DNA of 46,490 bases from Vicinamibacteria bacterium (GTDB lineage Bacteria > Acidobacteriota > Vicinamibacteria > Vicinamibacterales > UBA2999): positions 1 to 46,490 of the forward strand of contig JAICQE010000010.1 of the NCBI GenBank assembly GCA_025938035.1. The letters run 5' to 3'. The notes below the pieces were generated by a model. That model saw only the letters and a list, made by a program, of their open reading frames with translations, ran no database searches and was not told the origin of the DNA. The position numbers and the translations under genes were made by a program. Shown here in pieces: positions 30,718 to 38,922 of this stretch (position 1 is the stretch's first letter; the number at the start of each line of letters is the position of its first letter).

Positions 30718-32520
30718 GTGACTTTTGTTTCCGCTGGGCGTCACTCGCTGGTGAACGCGAGCAGACATCGGCACCCCCCGGCTTCCCTGCCGGCTTATTG
30801 GCTGCCGATGCTGTTGTTGGGAGCGGCTTGCCTTGCCGCGTGTTCGACCACTCCGAACATCACGATGCTCGACCCTGCGGAAGGGCATCCGCACGATGTG
30901 GTGGTCATCAAAGGTGACGACCTCGCGTTCGCCGAGATCGTGTGGGACCTGGGGAAATCCACTCAGAAGGTCCTTCCTGGCGGGTTCCTGGGCGCGTACA
31001 TGTTTTCCGTGCCGCACGGCGCCGCGGCGGGCGCCCACACGGTGGTGGTGCGGAAAGGCGCGGCCCAATCGAAGCCGATGACGTTCACCGTTCCGTCCGC
31101 GCCGGGGCCCATCAATGTTCCGCATCCGCCCGGGCCGGCGACGCGCGCGTATCCCCCACCTCGCATCGACGCAGTGACGATCGCGGGGGCGACGTTCGAG
31201 CCGAATGGTGTCCGCACGACGCTGTACGTCCAGGGAGCCAACCTGGACGTCGGCACGATCGTCTCGGTGAAAGACAGCATGACGGCGCCGCTCACGCCGG
31301 TGGCCACCGCGAGCCACAGAGTCCTGCGAAACGACTGGTTCGACGTGTCGCACAACGACATGGACTATCCGATCTATCACTACAGCTCCGCCATCGTCAT
31401 ACCGGGCCTCCGCCCGGCGGGACAGCGCATCTGGCTGGTCGCCACGAATCTCGACAACCTCCAGAGCGAGCCTTTCGCGTACGTCCTGCCGACCGACGCG
31501 GCCACCCTCGACAGCGACGGTGACAGCCTGCTCGACACATGGGAGACGGCCGGCTTCGACGCTGAAGGCGACGGCGTCGTGGACGTCAATCTGCCGATGT
31601 TAGGCGCCGACCCGCACCGCAGGGACGTCTTCGTCGAGCTCGACATCATGGACGACGTGAAGAATCGTCCCGACCGCGACAAGTCGGGGAATCCCGATTC
31701 GACCGTGTTCAATGCCCTGGAGCAGATGTTCGCGTCCGCGCCAATTTTGAACATCGGCGAGGCCCAGGGAATTCACCTGGCGATCGACCATTCGGGCAAG
31801 CCTTGTCTGACACACCCCGGAGGGAAGGACTTCTGCACTTTCAGGACGACCATCTTCGACATCGGCGGCCAGATTCCTAACAACGAGCCTGACCCGTTCG
31901 AGGACAGCGAGGTCCGCTTCTCGACGCTCAAAAAGCACAACTTCGACGACAAGAAGCGCGGCAAGATCTATCACTACGGAGTTTGGGGCCGGTATCAGGT
32001 CAACACGCTGGCTGGATTCAGCGACGCCGGCGACGACTTCATCATCGCGTTCGACGAGTTCGTGCCGTCGTATCACACGCCGCGATCGAAGATCGAAGTC
32101 CTGGCGCACGAGCTCGGTCACAACCTGCGTCAGCTCCATGCCGGCGGCGAGGATGATCCGGTCTACAAGCCGAACTACCTGAGCGTCATGTCGTACAGCT
32201 GGTTGTTCAGAACCGCGTGGCCGGACGCTGTCCGCCTGGCGACGGCCACGTGCCTGCCGTTCTATTACGCCGACAAGGACGCCAAGGAAGCGTCCGGTTC
32301 GGTCAGCGAAAACGTTAATACGATCGTGGACTACTCGGAGGGCATGGGCAGGCTGGTCATGCGGCCAACGCCGCCGGCGGCTGGTTCGTCCATCTGCGGC
32401 ACGGAGGTCGACTGGAACACCGTGGACCCGGACTCGGTATTCGCCACGGTCGAAGACTTCGCAAACTGGCGGTTCCTGATATTCGACGGTCCGGCCAAGA
32501 ACGGGAATCTCGTCCCGTGA
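30718..32520 (+). CDS. Zinc-metalloprotease lipoprotein with IPT/TIG-like domain
   Basis: A 600-residue exported protein. The lipobox LGAACLAAC near residue 42 makes it a lipoprotein. The N-terminus is long, so translation may start at a later in-frame GTG or at the ATG at 30808. An IPT/TIG-like Ig fold follows (ITMLDPAEGHPHDVVVIKGD). A calcium-binding-like DSDGDSLLDTWETAGFD segment is at about residue 262. The peptidase motif HELGHNLRQLH sits near residue 464 and fits the metzincin HExxHxxxxxH pattern, with a downstream SVMSY that may be the Met-turn. Asp-rich stretches (DVFVELDIMDDVKNRPDRDK) also suggest metal binding. Substrate unknown. Its stop overlaps the next start. Confidence 0.75.
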   Translation: MTFVSAGRHSLVNASRHRHPPASLPAYWLPMLLLGAACLAACSTTPNITMLDPAEGHPHDVVVIKGDDLAFAEIVWDLGKSTQKVLPGGFLGAYMFSVPHGAAAGAHTVVVRKGAAQSKPMTFTVPSAPGPINVPHPPGPATRAYPPPRIDAVTIAGATFEPNGVRTTLYVQGANLDVGTIVSVKDSMTAPLTPVATASHRVLRNDWFDVSHNDMDYPIYHYSSAIVIPGLRPAGQRIWLVATNLDNLQSEPFAYVLPTDAATLDSDGDSLLDTWETAGFDAEGDGVVDVNLPMLGADPHRRDVFVELDIMDDVKNRPDRDKSGNPDSTVFNALEQMFASAPILNIGEAQGIHLAIDHSGKPCLTHPGGKDFCTFRTTIFDIGGQIPNNEPDPFEDSEVRFSTLKKHNFDDKKRGKIYHYGVWGRYQVNTLAGFSDAGDDFIIAFDEFVPSYHTPRSKIEVLAHELGHNLRQLHAGGEDDPVYKPNYLSVMSYSWLFRTAWPDAVRLATATCLPFYYADKDAKEASGSVSENVNTIVDYSEGMGRLVMRPTPPAAGSSICGTEVDWNTVDPDSVFATVEDFANWRFLIFDGPAKNGNLVP

Positions 32521-33362
32521 CTTCCTACGGACGATGGGACGCGTCGGCGGGAATTATCGCGCTGGCCCTGGCCGTTGGCTGCGATTCGCCTGAGCGCCAG
32601 GCTGCCGAGGCCGCCCGGAATTCGTCGGAAGTGGCGGTGACCGCCGAACAGAAGCAACTATGGCAGGACGCTGCGGGCAGGGGCGACACCCCAGGGTTGC
32701 AGCGTGTTCCAGTTCTCGAGGATCCAGTCGCACAACGTGCACGCAGTCAGGCGCCCGCCGCACCGTCGCAGCCGGCCCCGGCGCCGGCGCCGCAGATCAC
32801 GATTCCCGAAGGTGTGCGGAACGAGATCCGGATTCTGGTCTACCCCAACGACCCGTTCGCGAGTTATACGGGGCCCGCTCGAGTCGCGAGCGTTGACAAG
32901 ACCGGCGAGCGTATCGAGCTCACCCTGCCAGGAAAGCTCGGGACGCTCACGCTGCTGGTGCGTGTCGATACGAAGCAGCTCGCGGTGATGGCCGGCGACA
33001 TGGTTGACGTGGCCTACCGCGCGCGGCAGCTCCCGCAGGTGCCGAACGATGTGATCGCGATACGCACGGCGGGCGGCGGCGGTATCGCGCACGTGATGCA
33101 GGGCGGGAATGCGCCCGTTCAAAACGTCGCCATCCCGCTGTTCAACTTCACGGTTGGACAGCGCGATGAGCCCGGCTTGCCCGTGCAGATCAGCGGTCCC
33201 AATTTGAAGCCCATGGATCTCGCCATGGGCCAGGTGAGTCCAGTCGGCAGCGGCGTCGTGGTGCGGATCCTGGGGAGCACCGGCGTCCAGCAGGGTACGA
33301 ACGTCGGACAGGTTGAAGGTGCACGTTTCACCGTCAACCTGATGGTATGGAGAGTTCCTTGA
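32517..33362 (+). CDS. Lipoprotein of unknown function, 281 residues
   Basis: Its GTG start overlaps the metalloprotease stop (GTGA). The N-terminus has a lipobox (IALALAVGC) and a helical/Pro-rich linker (to about residue 90). A beta-rich domain follows: EIRILVYPNDPFASYTGPAR, RIELTLPGKLGTLTLLVRV, MAGDMVDVAYRAR. Strands late in the sequence (PVQISGPNLKPMDLAMGQVS) look like a second small beta domain. No enzyme motif is visible. Its position suggests an outer-membrane-anchored partner of the metalloprotease. Confidence 0.65.
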   Translation: MTSYGRWDASAGIIALALAVGCDSPERQAAEAARNSSEVAVTAEQKQLWQDAAGRGDTPGLQRVPVLEDPVAQRARSQAPAAPSQPAPAPAPQITIPEGVRNEIRILVYPNDPFASYTGPARVASVDKTGERIELTLPGKLGTLTLLVRVDTKQLAVMAGDMVDVAYRARQLPQVPNDVIAIRTAGGGGIAHVMQGGNAPVQNVAIPLFNFTVGQRDEPGLPVQISGPNLKPMDLAMGQVSPVGSGVVVRILGSTGVQQGTNVGQVEGARFTVNLMVWRVP

Positions 33363-33375
33363 GAGGAGGACGGTC

Positions 33376-33954
33376 ATGAAGATGCTGGCTCTCATCGCGG
33401 CGCTGGCGGCTGCGACGGCGGGAGTGTCGTGCGGAAACGAAAGCGCGACCGAGAAGCCCTCGGCGGCGGCTGAACCCGCACCTCCGCCTGCGCCAAGCGA
33501 GCCGACGACATCGCCGGCAGGCACGAAGCAAACGTGGATCTACTTCACGAAGAATCACCACAAGGGAACGGCGCCGGGTCAGTACAACACCGACTGCGTG
33601 GGGATCGTCGGGACGGAACGAATCGGTGCGCGGACGGGTACCACGACGGCGACGGGTACCAAGATCATGTGGCACGTCAAGGTCAACAACGGTGGGAACG
33701 ACGACGACAAGTGTGAAAGCCTGAACATGTCGGACGTGAACCTGCGGTTCAAGACCGACGTGATGGGCGCGGCCGCGATGAAGAAGCTGACGGCGAACCC
33801 CGGCGGGGTCATCGAGGGCACCGTGTCCAGCGATCCGATGGATGTCGGTTCCCTCATCGCCCACAAGTACCAGGTCTACATCGGCGACACGCCTGCGGGC
33901 CCGGATCCGGTCATCATCGTCAATTGCGGCACGTGCGGCCCGCCGCCGCAGTAA
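33376..33954 (+). CDS. Lipoprotein of unknown function, 192 residues
   Basis: Begins 13 nt after the previous gene, with a GAGAGGAGG ribosome site. Signal peptide with lipobox (TAGVSC), then an Ala/Pro-rich linker and a beta-rich domain with scattered Cys (NTDCVGIVG, DDKCESLNMSDV, VNCGTCGPPPQ), perhaps disulfide-bonded in the periplasm. It contains MWHVKVNNGGNDDDKC, an acidic loop that could bind metal. No family match I can name. The third gene of the lipoprotein operon, it ends flush with the 9-nt repeat array at 33955. Confidence 0.65.
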   Translation: MKMLALIAALAAATAGVSCGNESATEKPSAAAEPAPPPAPSEPTTSPAGTKQTWIYFTKNHHKGTAPGQYNTDCVGIVGTERIGARTGTTTATGTKIMWHVKVNNGGNDDDKCESLNMSDVNLRFKTDVMGAAAMKKLTANPGGVIEGTVSSDPMDVGSLIAHKYQVYIGDTPAGPDPVIIVNCGTCGPPPQ

Positions 33955-34023
33955 GGTTGCCTTGGTTGCCTGAGTGGCCTGGGTCTCCTGGGTGCGGTGA
34001 GACTCAGGCCCCAGGCAACACAG
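33955..34023. repeat. GGTTGCCTG-type 9-nt repeat array, locus 2
   Basis: Starts directly after the TAA stop of the preceding gene. Units in phase: GGTTGCCTT, GGTTGCCTG, AGTGGCCTG, GGTCTCCTG, GGTGCGGTG. After a short centre come inverted units (CAGGCCC, CAGGCAACA). The array lies between convergent genes and uses the same unit as the locus at 26669. Confidence 0.75.
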
Positions 34024-34029
34024 CGCTCA

Positions 34030-36657
34030 TTACGGTTTCACCGTCGCGGCAAGGCGCTTAAAGGCGGGAAGCGATCGCAGCGATGCGAGATCATCGTCCT
34101 CGAGTGCCAATTGAAACGCGTAGCCGCGACGAATCGCGTCCTCCAATTGTTTGACCGCCGCATCACGCTGTCCGATAAGCGCAAGAACCACGGCTCGTAA
34201 ATAGAGCACGTCCGGGTCCGTTGGGTTCGTCTTGGCGGCGCGGTCGGCGTACCGCGCTGCTTGTGTCGGCTCGTCAACCTTCGCGTAGTACAGGCCGAGC
34301 CGCGACACGAGCGTCGCGTCGATGGCGTTCACACTCAGCGCCTGCTCCCCGAGTTTGATCGCCATCTGGTAGGCAGCACGGGCGTCGGCCGGGCGCCCGA
34401 CCTTCCGATACGCGTCGGCCAGATTTCCGCGGTGCGCGGCCACAGTCGGTTCCAGCTTCACCGCCTCTTCGTACTGGCGGACCGCTTCGTCGTAGCGATG
34501 CTCGTAATACGCAATCGTGCCCAGGTTGGCGAACGCGCCGGCGTTCTGACGTCGCTTGATGGACTGCTCGAAGTTCAGGCGCGCTCGGCCGAGATCTTTC
34601 TGGGCCAGATACATTGCGCCGAGCTGCTGAAATGGGTTCGCATCGTTTGGCTGGAGCTTCGTCAGGAGCGTGAAGACGTCAATCGCTTCCGGCAGCTGTC
34701 CGTTTCCATAGAAAAAGAGTCCGAGCGCCTGGTGGTTCAGCCAGTAGTTGGGCCGCAGGTCCACCGCCGTCCGGAGCTCTTCGAGTGCCTCCTTCGGCCG
34801 TCCCGATTTCGCGAGCAGTTCGCCGAGCAGGCGGTGCGCGTTATCGTTGCTCGGCTGATCCGCCAGTACCCGCCTCACCTGGTCCTCCGCTGCGACCGGC
34901 CGCCCGGTCGATCGATACACTGCCGCCAGCGACAGCCGCACCTCCGGCTGCGCGGGGTCGAGGTTCAATGCCTTCGTGACATTGGCGATCGCTTCCTCCA
35001 TCAGCGCCTGGTCGTTCGTCACGACCGAGCGCCGCCGATACGCCTCGCCAAGCGCCGCAAACGCCAGCGAGAAACTGGAATCGCGTGCGGTCGCCTGCTT
35101 GAAGTGCGCAACCGCCGCGTCGAAGCCTGCCAGGTCGGGCCGGTCCAGCAGCTCGAGGCCGCGCCAGTACGAGTCGCGCGCCTGCACGTCCTGGGTCGGC
35201 ACGCGTGCGAGGTTCTGTTGCTCTGCCGGGGTGACCCTGACACGCAGCGCGTCAAGCAGCGATTCGGCGAGCCGGTTCTGCATCGAAAACAGCTGTTCGT
35301 GGCTGCCTTCTTCGCGGCCAGTCCACAGTAGCGGCCCGTCGAGGCTGGCCAGTGTTGCCTCGACGCGCAGCAGGTTGCCCGCCTGTTGAATGCTGCCGCG
35401 AACGAGCATCGTCACGCCGAGGTTGCGGGCGATCTCGGCGAGTGGGCGCGTTGCCGCGCCCGCGTCGAGCATGCTCGCTCGCGAGACGACGGAAACTGAC
35501 GAGAGTCGCGCCAGCGACGTCGTCAAGCTGTCGGCAATTCCGACGCCGATATACGCCTTCGACTCGTCGCCGCTCAGATTCTCGAGCGGCAGTACAGCAA
35601 TGACCGGCCGCTCGGCGGGGGTGGGGGCGGCAGCTGGAGCTGTGACGCCCCTGGTGACACCGGGACCGTTGAGCAGCGGGAGGGCGGCGATGCCAATGAG
35701 AACGGCAGCGGCAAGTACCCATGGCGCGTACCGGAGTAGACGCTGCCGGCCAACAACCCTGGATTGGACCGTGCGCGAACGGGAGGCGCTGCGCGACGCA
35801 ACCGATTCTTCCAGCAGCAGGCGCCGGAGCTCCGTCTCCAGTTCGCCGGCCGTCGCAAAGCGATCGGTCGGCTTCCGCGCCATGGCGCGCGCGATCGCCG
35901 CAGAGATCTCCGGTGCGATGGAACTGTCCACTTCGTGCGCCGTGGGTATGGGCGTCGTCGGATCGTCGCCCCGCAGCAGATCGAAGATGTCGCGGTACGG
36001 CCGCTCGCCGGTCACCAGCTCGAACAGGATCACGCCCAGCGTGTAGATGTCGGTGCGTTCATCGACGCGATCGCCAAACAGCTGTTCTGGCGACATGTAT
36101 GCGGGCGTTCCAAGCACGTGGCCGGTGCTGGTCTCCGTTCTGGCGTGTCCGGGAAGCGTCGGCGCCGCGGTATCGGTCCAGAGGAATTTGGCAAGACCGA
36201 AGTCGAGCACCTTGATGTGGCCGTCACCGGTCACCATGATGTTCGCCGGCTTGAGGTCGCGATGAACGATCCGTGCGCCATGCGCGGCGCCCAGCGCGTT
36301 GGCGATCTCGATGCCGATCTCGAGCGCACGCGCGAGTGGCGGGCGGCCGCGTTTGAGGAACGCAGACAACGTCTCGCCGCGCACGTACTCCATCACGAGG
36401 AACGGCTGCTCGCCGGCCTGGCCGACGTCGTGAATCGCGAGAATCCGCGGATGATTCAGGGCGGCGCTCGTCTGCGCCTCCTGCTGGAACCGCCGGAGGC
36501 GATCGGGATCACCGGCGAATGCCGTGGGGAGCAGCTTGATGGCGACCGTGCGGCCGAGCAGCGGGTCACGCGCGAGGTACACCTCGCCCATGCCGCCGGC
36601 GCCTAGCGGCGATTGAATCTCGTAACGACCTAGCGACGTGCCGGCAATGAGCGCCAC
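34030..36657 (-). CDS. Membrane Ser/Thr protein kinase with FlgO-like and TPR domains
   Basis: An 875-residue Hanks-type kinase, starting GTG. The catalytic domain (about residues 11-275) has GAGGMGEV, the ATP Lys K41 (VAIK), HRDLKPANIM with D134, and DFGLAKF with D152 and GTPAYMSPEQLF. One TM helix (APWVLAAAVLIGIAALPLL, about residue 308) separates it from an extracytoplasmic part. That part begins with a FlgO/TolB-like nucleotide-style segment (IAVLPLENLSGDESKAYIGVGIADSL), then a TPR array (NDNAHRLLGELLAKSGRPKE...). This kinase-TM-TPR design is common in Acidobacteria. The PP2C phosphatase at 17581 could be its opponent. Confidence 0.92.
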   Translation of the reverse strand: MALIAGTSLGRYEIQSPLGAGGMGEVYLARDPLLGRTVAIKLLPTAFAGDPDRLRRFQQEAQTSAALNHPRILAIHDVGQAGEQPFLVMEYVRGETLSAFLKRGRPPLARALEIGIEIANALGAAHGARIVHRDLKPANIMVTGDGHIKVLDFGLAKFLWTDTAAPTLPGHARTETSTGHVLGTPAYMSPEQLFGDRVDERTDIYTLGVILFELVTGERPYRDIFDLLRGDDPTTPIPTAHEVDSSIAPEISAAIARAMARKPTDRFATAGELETELRRLLLEESVASRSASRSRTVQSRVVGRQRLLRYAPWVLAAAVLIGIAALPLLNGPGVTRGVTAPAAAPTPAERPVIAVLPLENLSGDESKAYIGVGIADSLTTSLARLSSVSVVSRASMLDAGAATRPLAEIARNLGVTMLVRGSIQQAGNLLRVEATLASLDGPLLWTGREEGSHEQLFSMQNRLAESLLDALRVRVTPAEQQNLARVPTQDVQARDSYWRGLELLDRPDLAGFDAAVAHFKQATARDSSFSLAFAALGEAYRRRSVVTNDQALMEEAIANVTKALNLDPAQPEVRLSLAAVYRSTGRPVAAEDQVRRVLADQPSNDNAHRLLGELLAKSGRPKEALEELRTAVDLRPNYWLNHQALGLFFYGNGQLPEAIDVFTLLTKLQPNDANPFQQLGAMYLAQKDLGRARLNFEQSIKRRQNAGAFANLGTIAYYEHRYDEAVRQYEEAVKLEPTVAAHRGNLADAYRKVGRPADARAAYQMAIKLGEQALSVNAIDATLVSRLGLYYAKVDEPTQAARYADRAAKTNPTDPDVLYLRAVVLALIGQRDAAVKQLEDAIRRGYAFQLALEDDDLASLRSLPAFKRLAATVKP

Positions 36658-36798
36658 AGCTGACTGACCCAGGACATCCCACGCACGGACCGCCCCAGCA
36701 GGCGCCAGTATATGCCCGGGACCCTTCGTCGCTCACGACCTGTGGTGAGCTGGGCAAAAATGCCGCGCCTTTCGCCACGTGAAACCTGCCTGTTGATT

Positions 36799-36812
36799 GG
36801 CCGCTGGCTTGC
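36799..36812 (+). promoter_or_regulatory. Weak sigma-54-like promoter before the response regulator gene
   Basis: TGGC-N7-TTGC has GG and GC exactly 10 nt apart (36799-36800, 36811-36812). The intervening bases fit the consensus poorly, and the leader to the ATG at 36836 would be only about 12 nt. Low confidence. Confidence 0.25.
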
Positions 36813-36835
36813 CGAACTCCAGGACAGGACGCGCG

Positions 36836-37216
36836 ATGCACGATCAGGGATTTGTGCTCTTCGTGGAGGACAGCGACGATCTGCGCGAGACCTTCGTCGA
36901 ACTCATCACGGCCGTTGTCGGGCGCCGGTGCATCGGGGTCGGCAGCTACCAGGAGGTCGTGGCCCTCGGGAACGACGTGCTTGGGTGCAGCGCGGCGATT
37001 GTCGATATCAACCTGGGGCCCGGCCAGCCCTCAGGCATCGACGTCTACCAGTGGCTCCGCCGCGTGGGATATGCCGAGCGCATCGTCTTTCTGACGGGCC
37101 ACGCGAGCACACACCCGCTCGTCATCGAAGCGGCGCGAATCGGCGATGCCGAGATCCTCAGCAAACCTGTCGATCTCGATCAACTCCGGTTGATGGTCGA
37201 GGGAGTACGGCGGTGA
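36836..37216 (+). CDS. Single-domain response regulator
   Basis: A 126-residue receiver domain with no output domain. The acidic pair E11-D12, phospho-acceptor D57 (AAIVDINLG), T87 (FLTGHA) and K110 (SKPVD) are all in place, so it should be phosphorylated. ATG 36836 gives MHDQGFVLFVEDSDD; an earlier in-frame ATG adds an unconserved tail. The GTG of the following membrane gene overlaps its stop (GTGA), so the two are made together. Stand-alone receivers like this act as phosphate shuttles or bind partner proteins. Confidence 0.9.
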   Translation: MHDQGFVLFVEDSDDLRETFVELITAVVGRRCIGVGSYQEVVALGNDVLGCSAAIVDINLGPGQPSGIDVYQWLRRVGYAERIVFLTGHASTHPLVIEAARIGDAEILSKPVDLDQLRLMVEGVRR

Positions 37217-38091
37217 CCCGATCGCTGGATCTGGCGGCGAGGCATGCGTGGCGGGCCGCATTCGCCGCTGCCGTGCTCAACGCGACGGGGATGACTGCGG
37301 ACTTCCTCCTCGCCCGGGGTCTGCCCGCCATGCCGGCTTATCCGTACGTGATCTCCGTACTGGTCGGGATCGCTCTCATTCTGATTCTGCTGATCCGGCG
37401 GCAATCGGCGACGGTCCGACTTGGCTCCGCGGTATTCATGGTCAACACGGCCGTGCTCCTCGTCGGACTGTGGATCACCAGCGGCTACTGGGCAGCCACT
37501 GGCAGTGCGTGGACTCCCTTCCAGGCGAACAAGCTCGGCGCGCTGACCGTGGCGATGCTGGCGCCCCAACTGGCCGTCGGGCTGGTGTCGATCGCCGGCT
37601 TTACCGCAATCGCCCTCGGGAAGTTCTACTTCCTCGATCCTGAGATTCAGCGCGGATTCCCCGTCGGTGAACCGTGGCTCATCCTGATTTACGCCCTGTT
37701 CGCCGGAGTACTCCTTGCCTATCGCGTGCGCGGTCTGGCCATCGAGCGGGAAATGCTGCGCGTGCAGGCCGAGGCGGCGGCCAGCGACCGACTGGCGCGG
37801 ACGTTCCTGCGCCTGAGCGACTACGCGAATACACCCATCCAGACAATCGCCTTCGCGACCGAGTTGCTCCGGGCAAGGAATCGCGACGACCTGATGCCCG
37901 TCCTCGACCGCCTCACACGCGCGGTGGAGAGGCTGAGAGAACTCAGCGAAGCGCTCACCCGTCATCAGAAAGCCCATCACTGGAGCCCGGGCGAGGAATC
38001 ACTCGACAGCTCCTTCCCCAGGCAGACGCTTGTGCCGGGAGACAGCAGGTATTCGCCGTACAACGGAATCGGCCGAAACCCGGCCGCGTGA
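37213..38091 (+). CDS. Membrane protein with histidine-kinase-like dimerisation helix, ATPase domain missing
   Basis: A 292-residue protein with five or six TM helices (for example YVISVLVGIALILILLI, LILIYALFAGVLLAYRV). A cytoplasmic two-helix segment follows at about residues 190-240: FLRLSDYANTPIQTIAFATELL, then VLDRLTRAVERLRELSEAL. This resembles a sensor-kinase DHp domain, but the phospho-accepting His position is Asp, and there is no HATPase domain before the stop. The last 37 or so residues overlap the 3' end of the convergent GNAT gene by 115 bp and look unlike kinase sequence. It is translated with the response regulator upstream. It may be a truncated sensor, or a docking protein for that regulator. 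Confidence 0.6.
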   Translation: MTRSLDLAARHAWRAAFAAAVLNATGMTADFLLARGLPAMPAYPYVISVLVGIALILILLIRRQSATVRLGSAVFMVNTAVLLVGLWITSGYWAATGSAWTPFQANKLGALTVAMLAPQLAVGLVSIAGFTAIALGKFYFLDPEIQRGFPVGEPWLILIYALFAGVLLAYRVRGLAIEREMLRVQAEAAASDRLARTFLRLSDYANTPIQTIAFATELLRARNRDDLMPVLDRLTRAVERLRELSEALTRHQKAHHWSPGEESLDSSFPRQTLVPGDSRYSPYNGIGRNPAA

Positions 38092-38474
38092 TACAGGGCG
38101 AGAGCCGCGTGCTGACGCGTTCCCGTCTCGAGAACGAGGCGCTGAACGCCGAGCGCTTTGGCTTCCGCTTCCAGTTCGGCGACCAGCAGGCGGCCGAGTC
38201 CTCTTCCGCGCTCCGCCGGCGATACGTACATCCGCTTCAGTTCTCCCGTCTCCGCATCGAGCAACCGCACGGCGCCGCAGCCGACAGGGACGTCGCCTCG
38301 ATACACCACCAGAAATGCCCCGCGGCCTTTGGCGGTTTCTTCCGGATCGAGCTTGAAGTGGTTCGCTCCCGGCTCCGGGTACATCGCGGACAACTCGGCA
38401 TTGAGTGCCGCGATCAGGTCCTGACTGACATCGTCCAGCAGTCCGGCGTGAACGACTCGAATCGCGTCAGACAT
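37977..38474 (-). CDS. GNAT-family N-acetyltransferase
   Basis: A 165-residue acetyl-CoA-dependent N-acetyltransferase. Motif A is clear: ELKRMYVSPAERGRGLGRLLVAELE carries the acetyl-CoA-binding RGRGLG. Then come VQRLVLETGTRQHAALALY and HAAGFRPIPLYG (motif B). The fold is complete to near LYGEYL; the last 20 or so residues (SPGTSVCLGKELSSDSSPGLQ) overlap the opposite gene and may be variable. Substrate unknown. It starts at an ATG 104 bp before the frameshifted gene on the other strand. Confidence 0.9.
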   Translation of the reverse strand: MSDAIRVVHAGLLDDVSQDLIAALNAELSAMYPEPGANHFKLDPEETAKGRGAFLVVYRGDVPVGCGAVRLLDAETGELKRMYVSPAERGRGLGRLLVAELEAEAKALGVQRLVLETGTRQHAALALYHAAGFRPIPLYGEYLLSPGTSVCLGKELSSDSSPGLQ

Positions 38475-38567
38475 TTCTCAACCCAAGCACGTCGAACCAG
38501 CGTGCATCCGTGGCCCACATATGGGTCAGAATCTTAAGTCCGGGTTGGACCATTCGAACCCGTTTCC

Positions 38568-38841
38568 ATGTCGAACCTCCTGTCGCAGCTGACGAAGAGC
38601 GAGCAAGCCCGGCTCCTTGAAGAGATGAATTACATGAAACGGAGAAGCGCCCACGTTCGAGGAGTTCGCTCGAGCGTGGACGACAACCAAGGCCGAGCAG
38701 CAGCGACTGCTGACGCCCGAGTACGCCTACCTGACCGACCTCCAGCACCAGCGCGCCGGCGGCGACTGGAAGGCCGTGCGCAAGGCAAAGGCAACGTCCG
38801 CGCTGAAGACGCTGGCGCGAATCGCTCCCGTGCCGGCTTGA
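38568..38841 (+). pseudogene. Small gene split by a one-base frameshift
   Basis: ATG 38568 opens MSNLLSQLTKSEQARLLEEM with helical, gene-like composition to about 38640, then becomes Arg-rich nonsense. In the next frame a sensible helical protein resumes (APTFEEFARAWTTTKAEQQR ... VRKAKATSALKTLARIAPVPA) up to a TGA at 38839-38841. Removing one A from the AAA at 38637-38639 joins both halves into a 90-residue protein reading through MNYMNGEAPTF. It is either a real inactivating slip, a sequencing error in a homopolymer, or programmed slippage. Function unknown. Confidence 0.6.
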
Positions 38842-38866
38842 CTCTGACAGTGCAATATTGTACTAG
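38838..38866 (+). promoter_or_regulatory. Promoter for the ExbD-like gene
   Basis: TTGACT (38838-38843), a 17-nt spacer and TACTAG (38861-38866). The -10 lies inside the palindrome at 38856-38881, so a repressor bound there would block it. The -35 overlaps the stop codon of the frameshifted gene. Confidence 0.45.
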
Positions 38867-38881
38867 TTCATTAGAACAATA
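38856..38881. promoter_or_regulatory. Palindromic operator candidate
   Basis: TATTGTACTA-N6-TAGAACAATA is a 26-nt inverted repeat with 9 of 10 half-site bases matching. It covers the predicted -10 of the ExbD-like gene. Its TACTA/TAG core recalls BlaI/MecI-type operators, whose regulators often accompany TIGR03435 genes in Acidobacteria, but no such regulator gene is in this window. Confidence 0.55.
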
Positions 38882-38922
38882 GCCGCCAGGCTGGACGACA
38901 GCCCATCGAAAGGAGTCACGTC

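Noticed and set aside
36799..36812. Sigma-54 promoter before the response regulator
   Set aside because: Kept only as a weak feature: spacing is right, but the bases around GG and GC fit the consensus poorly and the leader would be very short.
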